A stretch of DNA of 42,000 nt from JAYKJB01 sp035284745 [NCBI: Candidatus Sericytochromatia bacterium] (GCA_035284745.1 JAYKIL010000002.1:1-42000), one strand, 5' to 3'. Shown: positions 7,682 to 16,656, counted from the first letter of the stretch. A program made the numbers and translations. Notes: generated by a model not told the origin, from the letters alone.

Positions 7682-8878
7682 TTAAACGATACGAACGGTC
7701 ATTTCGCGCTCGATGCGCTCAGCCAATGGTAAGAGCCTTTCCCGTACTTGATTTTCGCTCTCACCCGTGACCAATAGTCCCAAATGGTAAGGCTTGGCAG
7801 GCAATGCTTGTATGTGGTCGTTGAGATATGCGCTGACGTCGGGCTGTGAGACCGAGGTCGCGCTCGCAAGAACACCTGCGTAGATGTCCTGACTGCGTTT
7901 AACGTGGTATGGCGGGACAACTTCGCCAATTTCCAGCCTTGCCCATTCCGCCCACAGATTGATGCCGCTCTCCGCTTCTACCATATTCTCAATGAGGCCA
8001 GCCCCCACTCGGGCACTGGCCTCCAGGAAGTAGTACTCTCCGTCTTCGCGGCTTCGAATGTATTCAATATGAAAAACACCCGCCAGCATTCCAAAGGCGG
8101 CAATGACGCGTCGGTTGAGGGCATAAAGCGCTTGTGTCTCAGGGCTCTTCTCTTCGAGTCGCCAACTGGTGTACACCCCACCTTGGGTGTGAAGGTCCAG
8201 AATGGGCTTGCCGTAGCGATGGGCCGCCTCGAAGACCACTTGCCCGCCACTCACGATGCCGTCAACGTGAAAGACGTCTCCCGGCGTGTATTTTTCGATG
8301 AGATGGTGACTCGCACGATCGCCCAAGGCATCCAAGCTGTTCCAAACGGCGTCACGTTCAGTCAGTTTTTGAATGCCCTTGGATGAGGCGGCCATGCGGG
8401 GCTTCAGAACCCAAGGACCTGGCGTATCACCCAAAAATGTGGCGACCGCGGGGTGGTGGATGGCGCCTATGAAGGCAGGCACTTGAATCCCCCTGCCTTG
8501 AGCACGCTCCCGCATCGCAAGCTTGTCGCGGAAATATCGCGCCGTCGTTTCTCCCATGCCTGGGATCCTCAAGTGCTCCCGAAGGCGAGCCGCGACCTCG
8601 ATGTCGTATTCCCCCAATCCGATGAGGCGGTCGATCTGTTCGGTGCGGGCCAGATACCCGACGGCATTCTCAACCCCGAGGGGGTCAAAAATGTCGGGCA
8701 CGGCGTATAGTGCGTCCATCAAGTCGCGGGGCCAGTCATAACCCAAGGCGTCCGCCCGTGTCAGTACGACCACCCTGTGCCCCTGCTGCTTCAGTTCGCG
8801 CAGGAAAGACTCCCCGTACAATCCATGGGTGGCGGCCATCACCACGAAAAAATGTAGTTTCTCACTCATGGACAACAT
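7682..8878 (-). CDS. ATP-grasp family ligase
   Basis: Soluble ATP-dependent carboxylate-amine or carboxylate-thiol ligase of the ATP-grasp superfamily; substrate unknown. The N-terminal ~100 residues form a pre-ATP-grasp Rossmann-like region (FFVVMAATHGLYGESFLRELKQ). The ATP-grasp fold runs ~115-310: GPWVLKPRMAASSKGI (ATP-binding lysine), LIEKYTPGDVFHVDG, then GVFHIEYIRS and YYFLEASARVGAGL with the Mg-binding Glu/Asn-type positions. The C-terminus is compact. ATG start; the alternative ATG at 8869 removes three residues. It sits between a membrane protein and a DnaJ-like gene, which gives no clue to the product. Confidence 0.8.
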   Translation of the reverse strand: MLSMSEKLHFFVVMAATHGLYGESFLRELKQQGHRVVVLTRADALGYDWPRDLMDALYAVPDIFDPLGVENAVGYLARTEQIDRLIGLGEYDIEVAARLREHLRIPGMGETTARYFRDKLAMRERAQGRGIQVPAFIGAIHHPAVATFLGDTPGPWVLKPRMAASSKGIQKLTERDAVWNSLDALGDRASHHLIEKYTPGDVFHVDGIVSGGQVVFEAAHRYGKPILDLHTQGGVYTSWRLEEKSPETQALYALNRRVIAAFGMLAGVFHIEYIRSREDGEYYFLEASARVGAGLIENMVEAESGINLWAEWARLEIGEVVPPYHVKRSQDIYAGVLASATSVSQPDVSAYLNDHIQALPAKPYHLGLLVTGESENQVRERLLPLAERIEREMTVRIV

Positions 8879-8916
8879 TCTACCCCATATGACAAGCCGC
8901 TGTTGTGCGGGAGTCT

Positions 8917-10512
8917 TTAACCAGCAAGAAGCTTGCGTTTTTGCTCTTCGAGTACTTCGAGCAAAACGCGTTTGACCTGTTCTTCTGTGCCCACGTGAGC
9001 GGTATGTTTGAGCAGCGATTCTGTTAATTGGCTAATGAATGCCCTGGTGAGAGCGACGTTGCGGGGATCGTTGATTGCGCGAAGCATCGTGGTGTGGGCC
9101 TGTGCCATGCTGTCGCCGATGGCGCGCCTGAGCAATTCCTCCGGCAGTTGACCGAACACCGGCAAGGTCTTTAACTGTGTGTAGGCGGGCGTGCTCTCAA
9201 GCGCCTGTTGCGCCGCGCTATTTGCGAGCGATTCCAGAGCAGGACGCACATCAGGCAGAACTTTTTCAACGATCATCAGCAAATTGGCCTCGATTAATTC
9301 TACAAGTTCTGCACGTTGCTTTGGATTTAGCGTATTAAGGGCCTTCTCAAGCTCAAACTCACGGATTCCCTGTTGATAGTTCGAGAGCAGTTTGACGTTC
9401 ACCAAGTCCGCCACGATATCGAGTGGTTTTGTGACATAGGGGCTGATGACGGCAACGGGATTGATCAGTCCGAGACGTTCCATACGAGCTCCTACCGAAA
9501 TGATTCGGACCGCGTGTAAGGGACCCTGCAACGAGGGGGGGAGGGTGTAAAGCAGCAGCGGCAGAAAGTAAATCACGTCATACCAGCGGGCGAGAACGAA
9601 CAGACGAAAATTAGGGTAGACACCGCGTCGAACCCCAACCCAGCCCCGAAGAATGAATTCTGCCGCGAAGATAGGGATAAACATACAATCGATGACCCAA
9701 AAGTGGTCGGCCGGACCTCCGTCTTCACCATAGGTCTGCCAATAGTTCCGGGCCAGCAGAGGGGTGATTTGGCTCTGGAACCAGCGCTTTTCTGTCTCGA
9801 GCCGTTCTGGGGTTAGGTTGTCGGCTGTCCAAAATCCGTCCAATGGACGGGTCGTTGGTGAAGAGCGCTCGGGGAGTCGGTTGGCGGCCCGCGAACCAAT
9901 CACAGCCGTCGTGACGGAAATTTTGTCCCACGGGCGGGAACGAAGCTTGAAAGTGGCTTCAAGCCGTTGAATGCTCAGGGGGTCGTACCATATTTTGAGG
10001 TCGGCGACACTCGCCCCTTGCGCCCAAGCATGTTCGCGAAATTTCGATTTGAGGCGTTCGGACACCCCTCGTAAGCCCGCCGTAACAAAGGGGTCTTCCT
10101 TCAAGATGGCCACGCTTTTCTGTTGCATGTCCCGTATTGCCTGCCTCGCCGCGGGCGACGCGGGACGCTCAGACAGTATTTGAAAGGTTTTCTCCGCCGC
10201 TGTCTGATAGCCCAAAGTCACTCGGTGCGGCTCGATTCCCTTGACACGGTCGTAGGAATCAACCAGTTCGCGCCAGCCTTGCGCTTGGTAGAAGTGACGC
10301 AAATCCAGGTAGGTGTAATCGATCAACACCAACGACAAGTTGACCAAGGCCAAAACCAAAATCAACCAGTTGGCCGGAACATCAAAAAAACGCCACGATC
10401 GCCCTTCCCGAGAGGAAGGGTCTAGGGCGCGTTCTAAAGGCGGACGCAACAGTCGGTCGACTGTGCGCCTCAACTCCGCATCGTCCTGCGGAATGCTGGC
10501 TCTTTTGTTCAC
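8917..10512 (-). CDS. Unknown three-segment membrane protein
   Basis: Not recognised by name; similar-looking proteins occur in cyanobacteria. Membrane segments are predicted at ~48-66 (WLILVLALVNLSLVLIDY), ~271-290 (FWVIDCMFIPIFAAEFIL) and ~310-327 (YDVIYFLPLLLYTLP). A ~200-residue charged, helical domain separates the first two. A long soluble helical tail follows at ~365-531, rich in Glu and Leu. The middle segments loosely resemble part of an ion-channel-like core, but no selectivity filter is visible. GTG start, poorly spaced from GAGG. The gene lies 29 bases after infA and 38 before the ATP-grasp gene, so it is probably co-transcribed with both. Confidence 0.7.
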   Translation of the reverse strand: MNKRASIPQDDAELRRTVDRLLRPPLERALDPSSREGRSWRFFDVPANWLILVLALVNLSLVLIDYTYLDLRHFYQAQGWRELVDSYDRVKGIEPHRVTLGYQTAAEKTFQILSERPASPAARQAIRDMQQKSVAILKEDPFVTAGLRGVSERLKSKFREHAWAQGASVADLKIWYDPLSIQRLEATFKLRSRPWDKISVTTAVIGSRAANRLPERSSPTTRPLDGFWTADNLTPERLETEKRWFQSQITPLLARNYWQTYGEDGGPADHFWVIDCMFIPIFAAEFILRGWVGVRRGVYPNFRLFVLARWYDVIYFLPLLLYTLPPSLQGPLHAVRIISVGARMERLGLINPVAVISPYVTKPLDIVADLVNVKLLSNYQQGIREFELEKALNTLNPKQRAELVELIEANLLMIVEKVLPDVRPALESLANSAAQQALESTPAYTQLKTLPVFGQLPEELLRRAIGDSMAQAHTTMLRAINDPRNVALTRAFISQLTESLLKHTAHVGTEEQVKRVLLEVLEEQKRKLLAG

Positions 10513-10541
10513 ATCCTCAGACTATCGACTGCAACTTCTCC

Positions 10542-10823
10542 CTACTTTGGCGGGGGGCCACCGGGCGGGGGCGAGCCACCGCTCGAACCACCGGAATTGA
10601 ACGACAGTTTCTCCCGAAAGGTAATTCGTCCACGAGACAGGTCGTAGGGGGACAATTCCACCCTCACTTTGTCTCCCAAAAGAACCTTGATTCGAAAGCG
10701 ACGCATTCGACCCGCGAGATGTCCCAACACCTCGTGCCCATTTTCTAGCACGATACGGAACATACCGTTAGACAATGCCTCTTGCACGGTCCCCGTCATT
10801 TCTATGACGTCTTCTTTGGGCAT
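10542..10823 (-). CDS. infA: Translation initiation factor IF-1 with C-terminal tail
   Basis: IF-1 is an OB-fold protein that binds the ribosomal A site and assists IF-2 and IF-3 in initiation. Residues 1-72 match the family closely: [52 protein letters not shown] and [10 protein letters not shown]. Typical IF-1 ends there at ~72 residues. This one continues for 21 residues of Ser, Gly and Pro ([13 protein letters not shown]...). The ATG opens MPKEDVIE, the canonical family start; the upstream AGGAG is rather distant (~14 bases). It is not in a ribosomal-protein operon here, but heads the minus-strand run. Confidence 0.9.
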   Translation of the reverse strand: MPKEDVIEMTGTVQEALSNGMFRIVLENGHEVLGHLAGRMRRFRIKVLLGDKVRVELSPYDLSRGRITFREKLSFNSGGSSGGSPPPGGPPPK

Positions 10824-11250
10824 ACAACCAGTTCGCTCTCTCCTCAATTTCAGTCGCACAAGCGTGTGCAACCCGAACACCTAACGAGACTACTGAACGC
10901 ACTTTCATCTGGCTATCGGCTTCTTCGACTAAACAACCTCCCGCCGTCCCGCGATTCCGCACCTCCCAATGCTGAATCTCAAAACGTCTTAGATGTCATT
11001 TCGCCGGTGTCACCCGATAAGGACAGTGAAAAGAAATCGTCCCCAGCAACCGTATCATACCCGCGCCACGGGAAAGAATGACGTTCATCACCGATTTAAT
11101 CATCGCCAGGGGAAGAGGTTGGCAGAACAATCTACCGAAGGCTACACGTTAAAACGCCATACAGTCTGCTACAATACTCTTTTCGCGGTGGTTCTTGTCT
11201 CTCAGCGGGGCTTGTGGCCGGCGTGCGTGAAGAGGATCGGCACAAACGGT
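10824..11250. other. Divergent intergenic region between infA and the helicase gene
   Basis: About 430 bases without a supported gene. It must carry the infA promoter (minus) and the helicase promoter (plus). A small perfect hairpin, GCACA-AGCG-TGTGC, lies at 10856-10869 in the infA leader. An open frame runs through on the plus strand in phase with the helicase, but its translation (many Arg, His and Gln) does not look like protein. Confidence 0.5.
11167..11175 (+). promoter_or_regulatory. Candidate extended -10 promoter of the helicase gene
   Basis: TGCTACAAT is an extended -10 element (TG, one base, then TACAAT with five of six consensus bases). No good -35 is seen, as is common for extended -10 promoters. 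The predicted start near 11182 leaves a leader of ~70 bases before the ATG. Confidence 0.4.
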
Positions 11251-14200
11251 ATGCAAGATTGGGATCTTAAGCGATGGGCTGATCCTGCCACTCTGCGCCG
11301 AGGTGCCGCGTATGTGAAGCGCGGCGCGGTGGATTTTAAGGCAGTCACTGAGCCGATGCCGGGACATTTGGTCGTTGATGCCGAGGTTGATGAGGGGCCC
11401 CTCTCGCCTGTCCGGGTCACACTTCGTTGGGATGGTCGCCAACTTCACGCGGCCTGCTCGTGCCCGATGTCGCCCCCCTGTAAGCACGCGATGGCGGTGG
11501 CGATGGCGCATCTGCAGGCGCCTGCCAAGGCGTTACCTCTCCAAACAGCAGACGTCTCTTCAGGGCCTCGGCCGGGACAAGACGTCCTTTATTACAATTT
11601 GCATCTGGCCCCTCCCCCCAAGCGCTTAGAGAAACAGTATGCGCGTAATCTTGCCGTGTGGGTTTCTCTTGAGCGCGCCATCGTAATGGACGATGGCCTG
11701 CCGGGCATGCCGCGCCCATTGGCACTGTGGAGCCCTGTGAAGCGGGAGACACTCTCATCCGTCGATGCCAGCATTCTCGACCTGTTGGAGCCGTATTACC
11801 GGTCCCACCATCGTGATTTTTCATCACCTCACGCCCACGGCATTCCCCTGCGCGACGACATGGTGAACCCCGTTTTTGCGCTGTTGGCGCGTTGTCCCTT
11901 CGTTTTCGGTGCGGGCAGGACGGCCCTTGAGATTCGCCCCGATCTCCCCATTCGAAGTGTTGGCGGACCTTATGAGGCTTTGTGGGATATTGACGGCCAC
12001 CTTGTGGCGGGGTCCAACGTGCGTTTGGTGGGGCTTGAACCGCCGTGGCTGCAGGTGAAAGAAAGCTTGCGTCCATTGCTGGAGATCGCGCCCGATGCCA
12101 CGGACGCAGACGGCGAGGGCGCCCTGACTTCAGCGAGCAGCGCAGACGAGATAAATTGGGAGTCGACGCAACGGCATCCCGCGGTCTCGCCCCGAGGACG
12201 TCTCATGCTGGCTGAGGAGGGCGAACGCCTGATTGCGCGCCTGACCTTTCGCTACGATGTGTCGCCTCCGGTCTCACCGGCAGACGCCCGGGCACTGGTT
12301 GGGGGTGAAAAAGACGGCGTTTGGGGGGCTTGGGAACGCGACCCGGCGGCTGAGAAATTTTTGGTAGAGCGTTTAGGGGCGACTGCGTTGGACGCACGGG
12401 GCGCAAGCCAGTATTGGGCGTGGGGTGACGCTGCGCTTCAATTTTTGATGGATGAATTACCCGTATTGATGCGTGAGGGGTGGGATGTTTATGGTGAGGA
12501 ACGCTTGGTGAAATTGCAGGTGAGGCGAAGCACACCTCACGTTTCTGTCGGGGTCAGTTCGGGCATTGACTGGTTTGATCTGAAAACCCAAGTCCGCATT
12601 GATGACGAAGTGGTTCCCTGGGCTTCTCTGCGAGAGGCGTTCCGTCAGAATTCGCGTTTTGTCAGGCTGGGCAGTGGCGCTTTCGGGCGCCTCCCTGAGG
12701 AGTGGTTGGCTCGGCAAATGCAACTGGGGCAAAGCCTGGGGTTCTCAGATGACCTGGGCGACGCCAGCGGCTTCGTACAGCGTCTTCCACATTATCTGGC
12801 AACTTCGGCGCGCGAGTTGTTAGAGGTGGCGACAGAGGTTGATGTCGATGTGGACTGGCGACAGTTTTTGCATGGCCTCGAGGGGTTGGACGCGATTCCT
12901 GAAGTTCCTTCTCCGGATGGATTCATTGGAGAGTTACGCCATTACCAGTTGCGTGGGTTGGCGCGGTTAACATTTTGGCGAGATTACGGATTGCACGGCA
13001 TTTTGGCCGATGACATGGGCCTGGGAAAAACGATACAGGCCATCGCGCTTCTGCTTCATGAAAAAGCGGCCGGGACACCTGGTCCGAGTCTGTTGGTCGC
13101 GCCAACCAGCGTGGTCTACAACTGGGAGCAAGAAATTGCCAAGTTTGCCCCAGGGCTCAAAGTGCTGGTTTTGCACGGCGCCGATCGTCACACCCGTTTT
13201 GAGTCGCTTCCCGCAGCCGATGTGGTGATCACAAGTTATGGATTGCTTCAACGTGACAGGGCGACCTTGCTTGAGCATCCCTTCAATTACGCGATTTTGG
13301 ACGAGGCGCAAAAGATCAAGAATCCTCGCTCGCAGGCAGCGAAAATGGCTTGTCGCATCCGAGCCAGGCGTCGCCTTTGTTTGACGGGTACGCCGATCGA
13401 GAATAACTTGCTTGAGTTCTGGAGTTTGTTTCATTTTCTTATGCCGGGATTACTGGGCTCCGAGCGTCTTTTCCGTCAGACCTATCTCAAAACAGAACCC
13501 GATGAGATTGATTCCTCACGCGAACGCCTGCGTCGGATGACTCGCCCCTTTCTGCTGCGTCGGTTGAAGCAGGACGTGGCGACGGACCTTCCTCCCCGCA
13601 CAGAAATTGTTTCTTATTGCGAACTGGGACCCGAACAGCGCCGCTTGTATGACGAAACACTGGCGGCCGTTCGGGGGCACATTTTTGCAGAGGTGCGCTC
13701 AAAGGGGCTTCGCAGGGCCCATTTTCATGTCCTGGAGGGCTTGTTGCGACTGCGCCAGGTGGCCTGCGATCCCCAGTTGGTGCTCAAAGACGGAACGCGG
13801 GTGCCGTCCTCCAAGGTCGAACAATTTATGGAATTGCTGCGAGAAATTATTGCTGAAGGCCACCGCGTGCTCGTTTTCTCACAATTTGTGAAAATGCTGA
13901 CGATTTTGAGGGAAAACCTAGAAAAAGAAGGGATTGCTTACGCATACCTCGATGGTCAAACCAAGGATCGTCTAGAAAGAGTCCAGCGTTTCAATCAAGA
14001 TAATACGCCCGTGTTTTTAATCAGTCTCAAGGCGGGTGGTACTGGACTTAACCTGACAGGCGCCGATTACGTGGTCCATTTTGACCCTTGGTGGAACCCG
14101 GCGGTTGAGGATCAAGCGACCGATCGTGCCCACCGTATCGGCCAAACCCGGCAGGTTTTCAGTTACAAGTTGATTGCGCGGGGGACGGTCGAGGAGAAAG

Positions 14201-14307
14201 TCTTGAGCCTGCAGGCCCAAAAAAGACAGATTGTTCAAGATGTCCTGGGCGGCACTGACTTGGGCTCTGAATTAACGTTGGCAGACCTCGAATTTTTACT
14301 TAATTAG
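11251..14307 (+). CDS. SNF2-family helicase with SWIM zinc finger
   Basis: Large (1018 residues) DNA-dependent ATPase/translocase, probably acting on nucleoprotein during repair or transcription recovery. The N-terminal SWIM finger is CSCPMSPPCKH at ~69-79. A long poorly conserved middle region follows, as in bacterial SWIM/SNF2 proteins. The SNF2 core has motif I ADDMGLGKT at ~585-593, motif II DEAQ at ~684 and motif III LTGTPIENN. The C-terminal helicase half has VFSQFVKML, LKAGGTGLNLTGAD and motif VI ATDRAHRIGQTRQ at ~956-968. ATG chosen because protein-like sequence (MQDWDLKRWADPATLRRG) begins there; GTG 11227 is an alternative. It is transcribed alone and followed by a structured non-coding stretch and a terminator. 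Confidence 0.9.
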   Translation: MQDWDLKRWADPATLRRGAAYVKRGAVDFKAVTEPMPGHLVVDAEVDEGPLSPVRVTLRWDGRQLHAACSCPMSPPCKHAMAVAMAHLQAPAKALPLQTADVSSGPRPGQDVLYYNLHLAPPPKRLEKQYARNLAVWVSLERAIVMDDGLPGMPRPLALWSPVKRETLSSVDASILDLLEPYYRSHHRDFSSPHAHGIPLRDDMVNPVFALLARCPFVFGAGRTALEIRPDLPIRSVGGPYEALWDIDGHLVAGSNVRLVGLEPPWLQVKESLRPLLEIAPDATDADGEGALTSASSADEINWESTQRHPAVSPRGRLMLAEEGERLIARLTFRYDVSPPVSPADARALVGGEKDGVWGAWERDPAAEKFLVERLGATALDARGASQYWAWGDAALQFLMDELPVLMREGWDVYGEERLVKLQVRRSTPHVSVGVSSGIDWFDLKTQVRIDDEVVPWASLREAFRQNSRFVRLGSGAFGRLPEEWLARQMQLGQSLGFSDDLGDASGFVQRLPHYLATSARELLEVATEVDVDVDWRQFLHGLEGLDAIPEVPSPDGFIGELRHYQLRGLARLTFWRDYGLHGILADDMGLGKTIQAIALLLHEKAAGTPGPSLLVAPTSVVYNWEQEIAKFAPGLKVLVLHGADRHTRFESLPAADVVITSYGLLQRDRATLLEHPFNYAILDEAQKIKNPRSQAAKMACRIRARRRLCLTGTPIENNLLEFWSLFHFLMPGLLGSERLFRQTYLKTEPDEIDSSRERLRRMTRPFLLRRLKQDVATDLPPRTEIVSYCELGPEQRRLYDETLAAVRGHIFAEVRSKGLRRAHFHVLEGLLRLRQVACDPQLVLKDGTRVPSSKVEQFMELLREIIAEGHRVLVFSQFVKMLTILRENLEKEGIAYAYLDGQTKDRLERVQRFNQDNTPVFLISLKAGGTGLNLTGADYVVHFDPWWNPAVEDQATDRAHRIGQTRQVFSYKLIARGTVEEKVLSLQAQKRQIVQDVLGGTDLGSELTLADLEFLLN

Positions 14308-14474
14308 TCTCCGAGACGCTCGAGCCGGTTTTCCGGATAAAAATAATTATCTTGGCTTTGTGTCCGAATTTTTCCCTTTGGGAAAATTTAAGTCGGCGAG
14401 ATACTGACTCGGGAAATCCCAAGATGATTGCACAGCTTAGAAAATGAGTTATATGCGTCCAGGGAATCATGTGA
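14308..14474 (+). ncRNA. Candidate structured RNA (three-way junction) after the helicase gene
   Basis: No protein gene fits. Read on the plus strand the segment folds compactly by eye. Two small hairpins come first: CGAG-ACG-CTCG at 14312-14322 and CCGG-TTTT-CCGG at 14325-14336. An 11-pair closing stem follows, AATTATCTTGG (14345-14355) with CCAAGATGATT (14419-14429), one G-U pair. It encloses hairpin TTTTCCC-TTT-GGGAAAA (14370-14386), extended by CCG/CGG at 14364-14366/14394-14396, and hairpin CGAG-ATACTGA-CTCG (14397-14411). A strong terminator lies ~45 bases on. It may be a long structured 3' UTR of the helicase mRNA or a separate small RNA. It matches no RNA family I know. Confidence 0.4.
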
Positions 14475-14513
14475 CACCGGACACCAGGATGGTGTCCGGT
14501 GGGCTATTTTTAT
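14475..14513 (+). terminator. Rho-independent terminator
   Basis: An 11-pair perfect stem, CACCGGACACC with GGTGTCCGGTG, closes a five-base loop and is followed by CTATTTTTATA. The T-run lies on the plus strand, so it ends helicase (or small RNA) transcription. It also lies just past the 3' end of the convergent PHP gene but has no T-run in that direction. Confidence 0.85.
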
Positions 14514-14526
14514 AAGAGGTCACAGG

Positions 14527-15342
14527 TTAGGCCGTCACGCGCAGTTGTCGTTTTTCAATGGTGTGTAAGCGGGTGACGCCGAGGGCCCTCAGCAAGTCCG
14601 TGGCTTGGGGGTATCCTGCCCCGACGTCCTCAGGACGGTGCGCGTCGGACGAGAGCACAAGCGGAACATCCGCCGCGACGAGCATGGCAATCCATTCTGG
14701 GGCGGGGTAAATTTCTTTGACGGGTTTGCGCCATCCAGCTGTGCTGACTTCAACAGCCATTCCGCTTTCTTTGATCATGGGCGTGAGGCGCTTATACCAA
14801 GTGTTGGCGACCCGCGGGGCGTGAAATCCAAAAACTTTGATGACGTCAGCGTGGCCGATGATATCGACCGGACGATCGCGGATCATCTGTTCAAGGATAC
14901 TAAAGTAGGTGTCGTGAATGTCCTCAACATTGCCCGCGTTCCATTGCTCACGCATCTCCTCAAGGTCAAAGCCGAAACCTCCAAGCCAATGAACTGAGCC
15001 GATCGCATAATCGAACGGATATTCCGAGAGGAACTTCTTCATTTCGGCCCCATTCTCGGGCATGTAGTCCATCTCGATGCCAATCTTGACGTTGACCCCT
15101 CGCTCGCGGGCGGCCAATAACATCTCGATATAGGCATCAAGGTCTTCTGTTTTTTTGCGCGCAACCCATGGGTTCCACAACAAGTGTTTGGTTTGAAAAA
15201 ATCGGTAGGCGTGCTCAGAGATTCCGAGATCCGTCACCCCCTGCTTTTGCGCTTGGGCAACGAATTCGTCCAGCCAAGCCTGGGTGTAGGGGCCGCGCTC
15301 CACGTGCACGTGGTAATCCGTGATGGTTTCAAAGGCACGCAT
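14527..15342 (-). CDS. PHP-domain phosphatase, histidinol-phosphatase (HisJ) type
   Basis: Metal-dependent phosphoesterase of the PHP family, closest in pattern to HisJ, which converts histidinol phosphate to histidinol. Metal-ligand motifs appear in order: DYHVH (His11, His13), ISEHA (Glu43, His44), GIEMDY (Glu90), GSVHW (His118), IIGHAD and LSSDAHRPEDVG. Length (271) is normal. ATG 15342 is preferred because AAAGGA lies nine bases upstream; the TTG nine bases earlier would touch it. No histidine gene is adjacent; the upstream genes belong to the lysine/diaminopimelate group. PHP enzymes vary in substrate, so HisJ is a likely assignment, not a certain one. Confidence 0.8.
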   Translation of the reverse strand: MRAFETITDYHVHVERGPYTQAWLDEFVAQAQKQGVTDLGISEHAYRFFQTKHLLWNPWVARKKTEDLDAYIEMLLAARERGVNVKIGIEMDYMPENGAEMKKFLSEYPFDYAIGSVHWLGGFGFDLEEMREQWNAGNVEDIHDTYFSILEQMIRDRPVDIIGHADVIKVFGFHAPRVANTWYKRLTPMIKESGMAVEVSTAGWRKPVKEIYPAPEWIAMLVAADVPLVLSSDAHRPEDVGAGYPQATDLLRALGVTRLHTIEKRQLRVTA

Positions 15343-15508
15343 AGAAGCCAATCCTTTCCATTGAAAATTTGTCTTTTGGGACTACCTGGTGAAAGTCGGA
15401 ATCAGGGTGTGGGAAAACGGGTTCGCTTTAATCTTATTGCACAACGCGGCGCGGATGTCTGTGGCGGTTGCTTGGTGTCCGGTTTCCTTTACTGGTGTCC
15501 AGTTGGTG

Positions 15509-16645
15509 TCAGGTTTCGGGGTGGAGAAAATATTCCTTTATCCTTGCAAGGCCGGTGGCGAGGTTGTCTGGGGATGTCACCCACGAGATGCGTAACCAGC
15601 CCTCCGCGCCGAATGCGCTGCCTGGGATGGTAACCACCCGATGGCGTTTGAGCAATTCCAATGCGGTCGCGTATGAATTTTGCCCCAAGGTTTGTGGAAT
15701 GGCTAGCAGGGCATAAAACGCGCCTTCGGGGACGATGTGCTTCAGCCCATATTGCGTGAGCATTTTTACCAGGATTGCTCGCTGACCCGCATAGTGGGCG
15801 CGCGTGGTGTCTAGCGGCTCCGCTGATTGGAAGATTGACAGGGCGACCTGTTGTGAGAAGGTGCTGGCCGCCGTGACGATAAATTGATGGGCCTTACTCG
15901 CTGCGGATTGGATGTCGAGCGGCGCGAGCAACCAACCGAGGCGGAGGCCCGTCAAGGAGTGACTTTTCGAGAGGCTGCCTGCAATCAAGGTGCGGTCGTA
16001 CCAAGAGGCCAGTGAACGGGGCTGGGGTGTGACATAACACAGTTCGCGATACACTTCATCCACGAGGACATAGGGGCGCCGATCCCCGATTTGATACAAG
16101 CCCCTTGCAAGGGCTTGGTAATTCTCCTCTCGCCACACGCGACCGGTCGGATTGGCCGGAGAGGCCAAGATGAGAAGCCGTGTGTCAGGCGTGATCGCCT
16201 CTAACAATTTTTCTGCGTCGGGGGCGAAATCGTTGTCAGGAAGCAGGGAAACAGGACGATAAGGGACTCCCTCCATCTGGCATATCTTGGCGTAGGCGGG
16301 ATAGGCAGGTTCCACGATGATGGCTTCATCGGCGCCCGGTGCGCACACGGACTTGATGGCAAGAAAAATGGCCTCTTGGGAGCCGACGGTCACACAAACA
16401 TTTTCACTTTGGTTGAGGCCTGGATAACCGTACCGATGCGCGATGGCTTGTCTCAACGCCGGCAAGCCCGCGTTCGGCGTGTAGGGGCATCCATTGTCCT
16501 CGACCCATCGCAACGCGTCGCGAAATGCGCGCGTGTCTGGGGGCAGGATCGGCTCACCGAGGCCCAAGTCGATGTCACCAGGCTCTTTTTGAGCATTGAT
16601 AGCTCGGATGACAGATGGCGCCAGTTGGTTGAAGACGGGGTTCAC
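15509..16645 (-). CDS. Class I/II PLP aminotransferase, probable DapC
   Basis: Fold-type I aminotransferase. PLP landmarks: Asn165 (SPANPTG), Asp196 (VLVDEVY), Lys227 in SLSKSHSLTGLRLGW (Schiff base) with Arg235 as the phosphate contact, and Arg in GWLRISWV binding the substrate carboxylate. Because dapD and dapE lie just upstream on the same strand, the best guess is N-succinyl-L,L-diaminopimelate aminotransferase (DapC), the step between them; that is inference from context. GTG start with no clear ribosome site. A strong minus-strand terminator ends only ~12 bases before this GTG, so how the gene is transcribed is unclear. The 3' end overlaps a cluster of GGTGTC repeats. Confidence 0.8.
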   Translation of the reverse strand: MNPVFNQLAPSVIRAINAQKEPGDIDLGLGEPILPPDTRAFRDALRWVEDNGCPYTPNAGLPALRQAIAHRYGYPGLNQSENVCVTVGSQEAIFLAIKSVCAPGADEAIIVEPAYPAYAKICQMEGVPYRPVSLLPDNDFAPDAEKLLEAITPDTRLLILASPANPTGRVWREENYQALARGLYQIGDRRPYVLVDEVYRELCYVTPQPRSLASWYDRTLIAGSLSKSHSLTGLRLGWLLAPLDIQSAASKAHQFIVTAASTFSQQVALSIFQSAEPLDTTRAHYAGQRAILVKMLTQYGLKHIVPEGAFYALLAIPQTLGQNSYATALELLKRHRVVTIPGSAFGAEGWLRISWVTSPDNLATGLARIKEYFLHPET

Positions 16646-16656
16646 AGCTGGATACG

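Noticed and set aside
10993-11250. 86-codon N-terminal extension of the SNF2 helicase
   Set aside because: The frame is open but the translation is rich in Arg, His and Gln, and homology-like sequence begins only at the ATG at 11251.
14397-14425. Hammerhead-like core (CTGA ... GAAA) in the structured segment
   Set aside because: There is no stem II between the CTGA box and GAAA, so the hammerhead fold cannot form.
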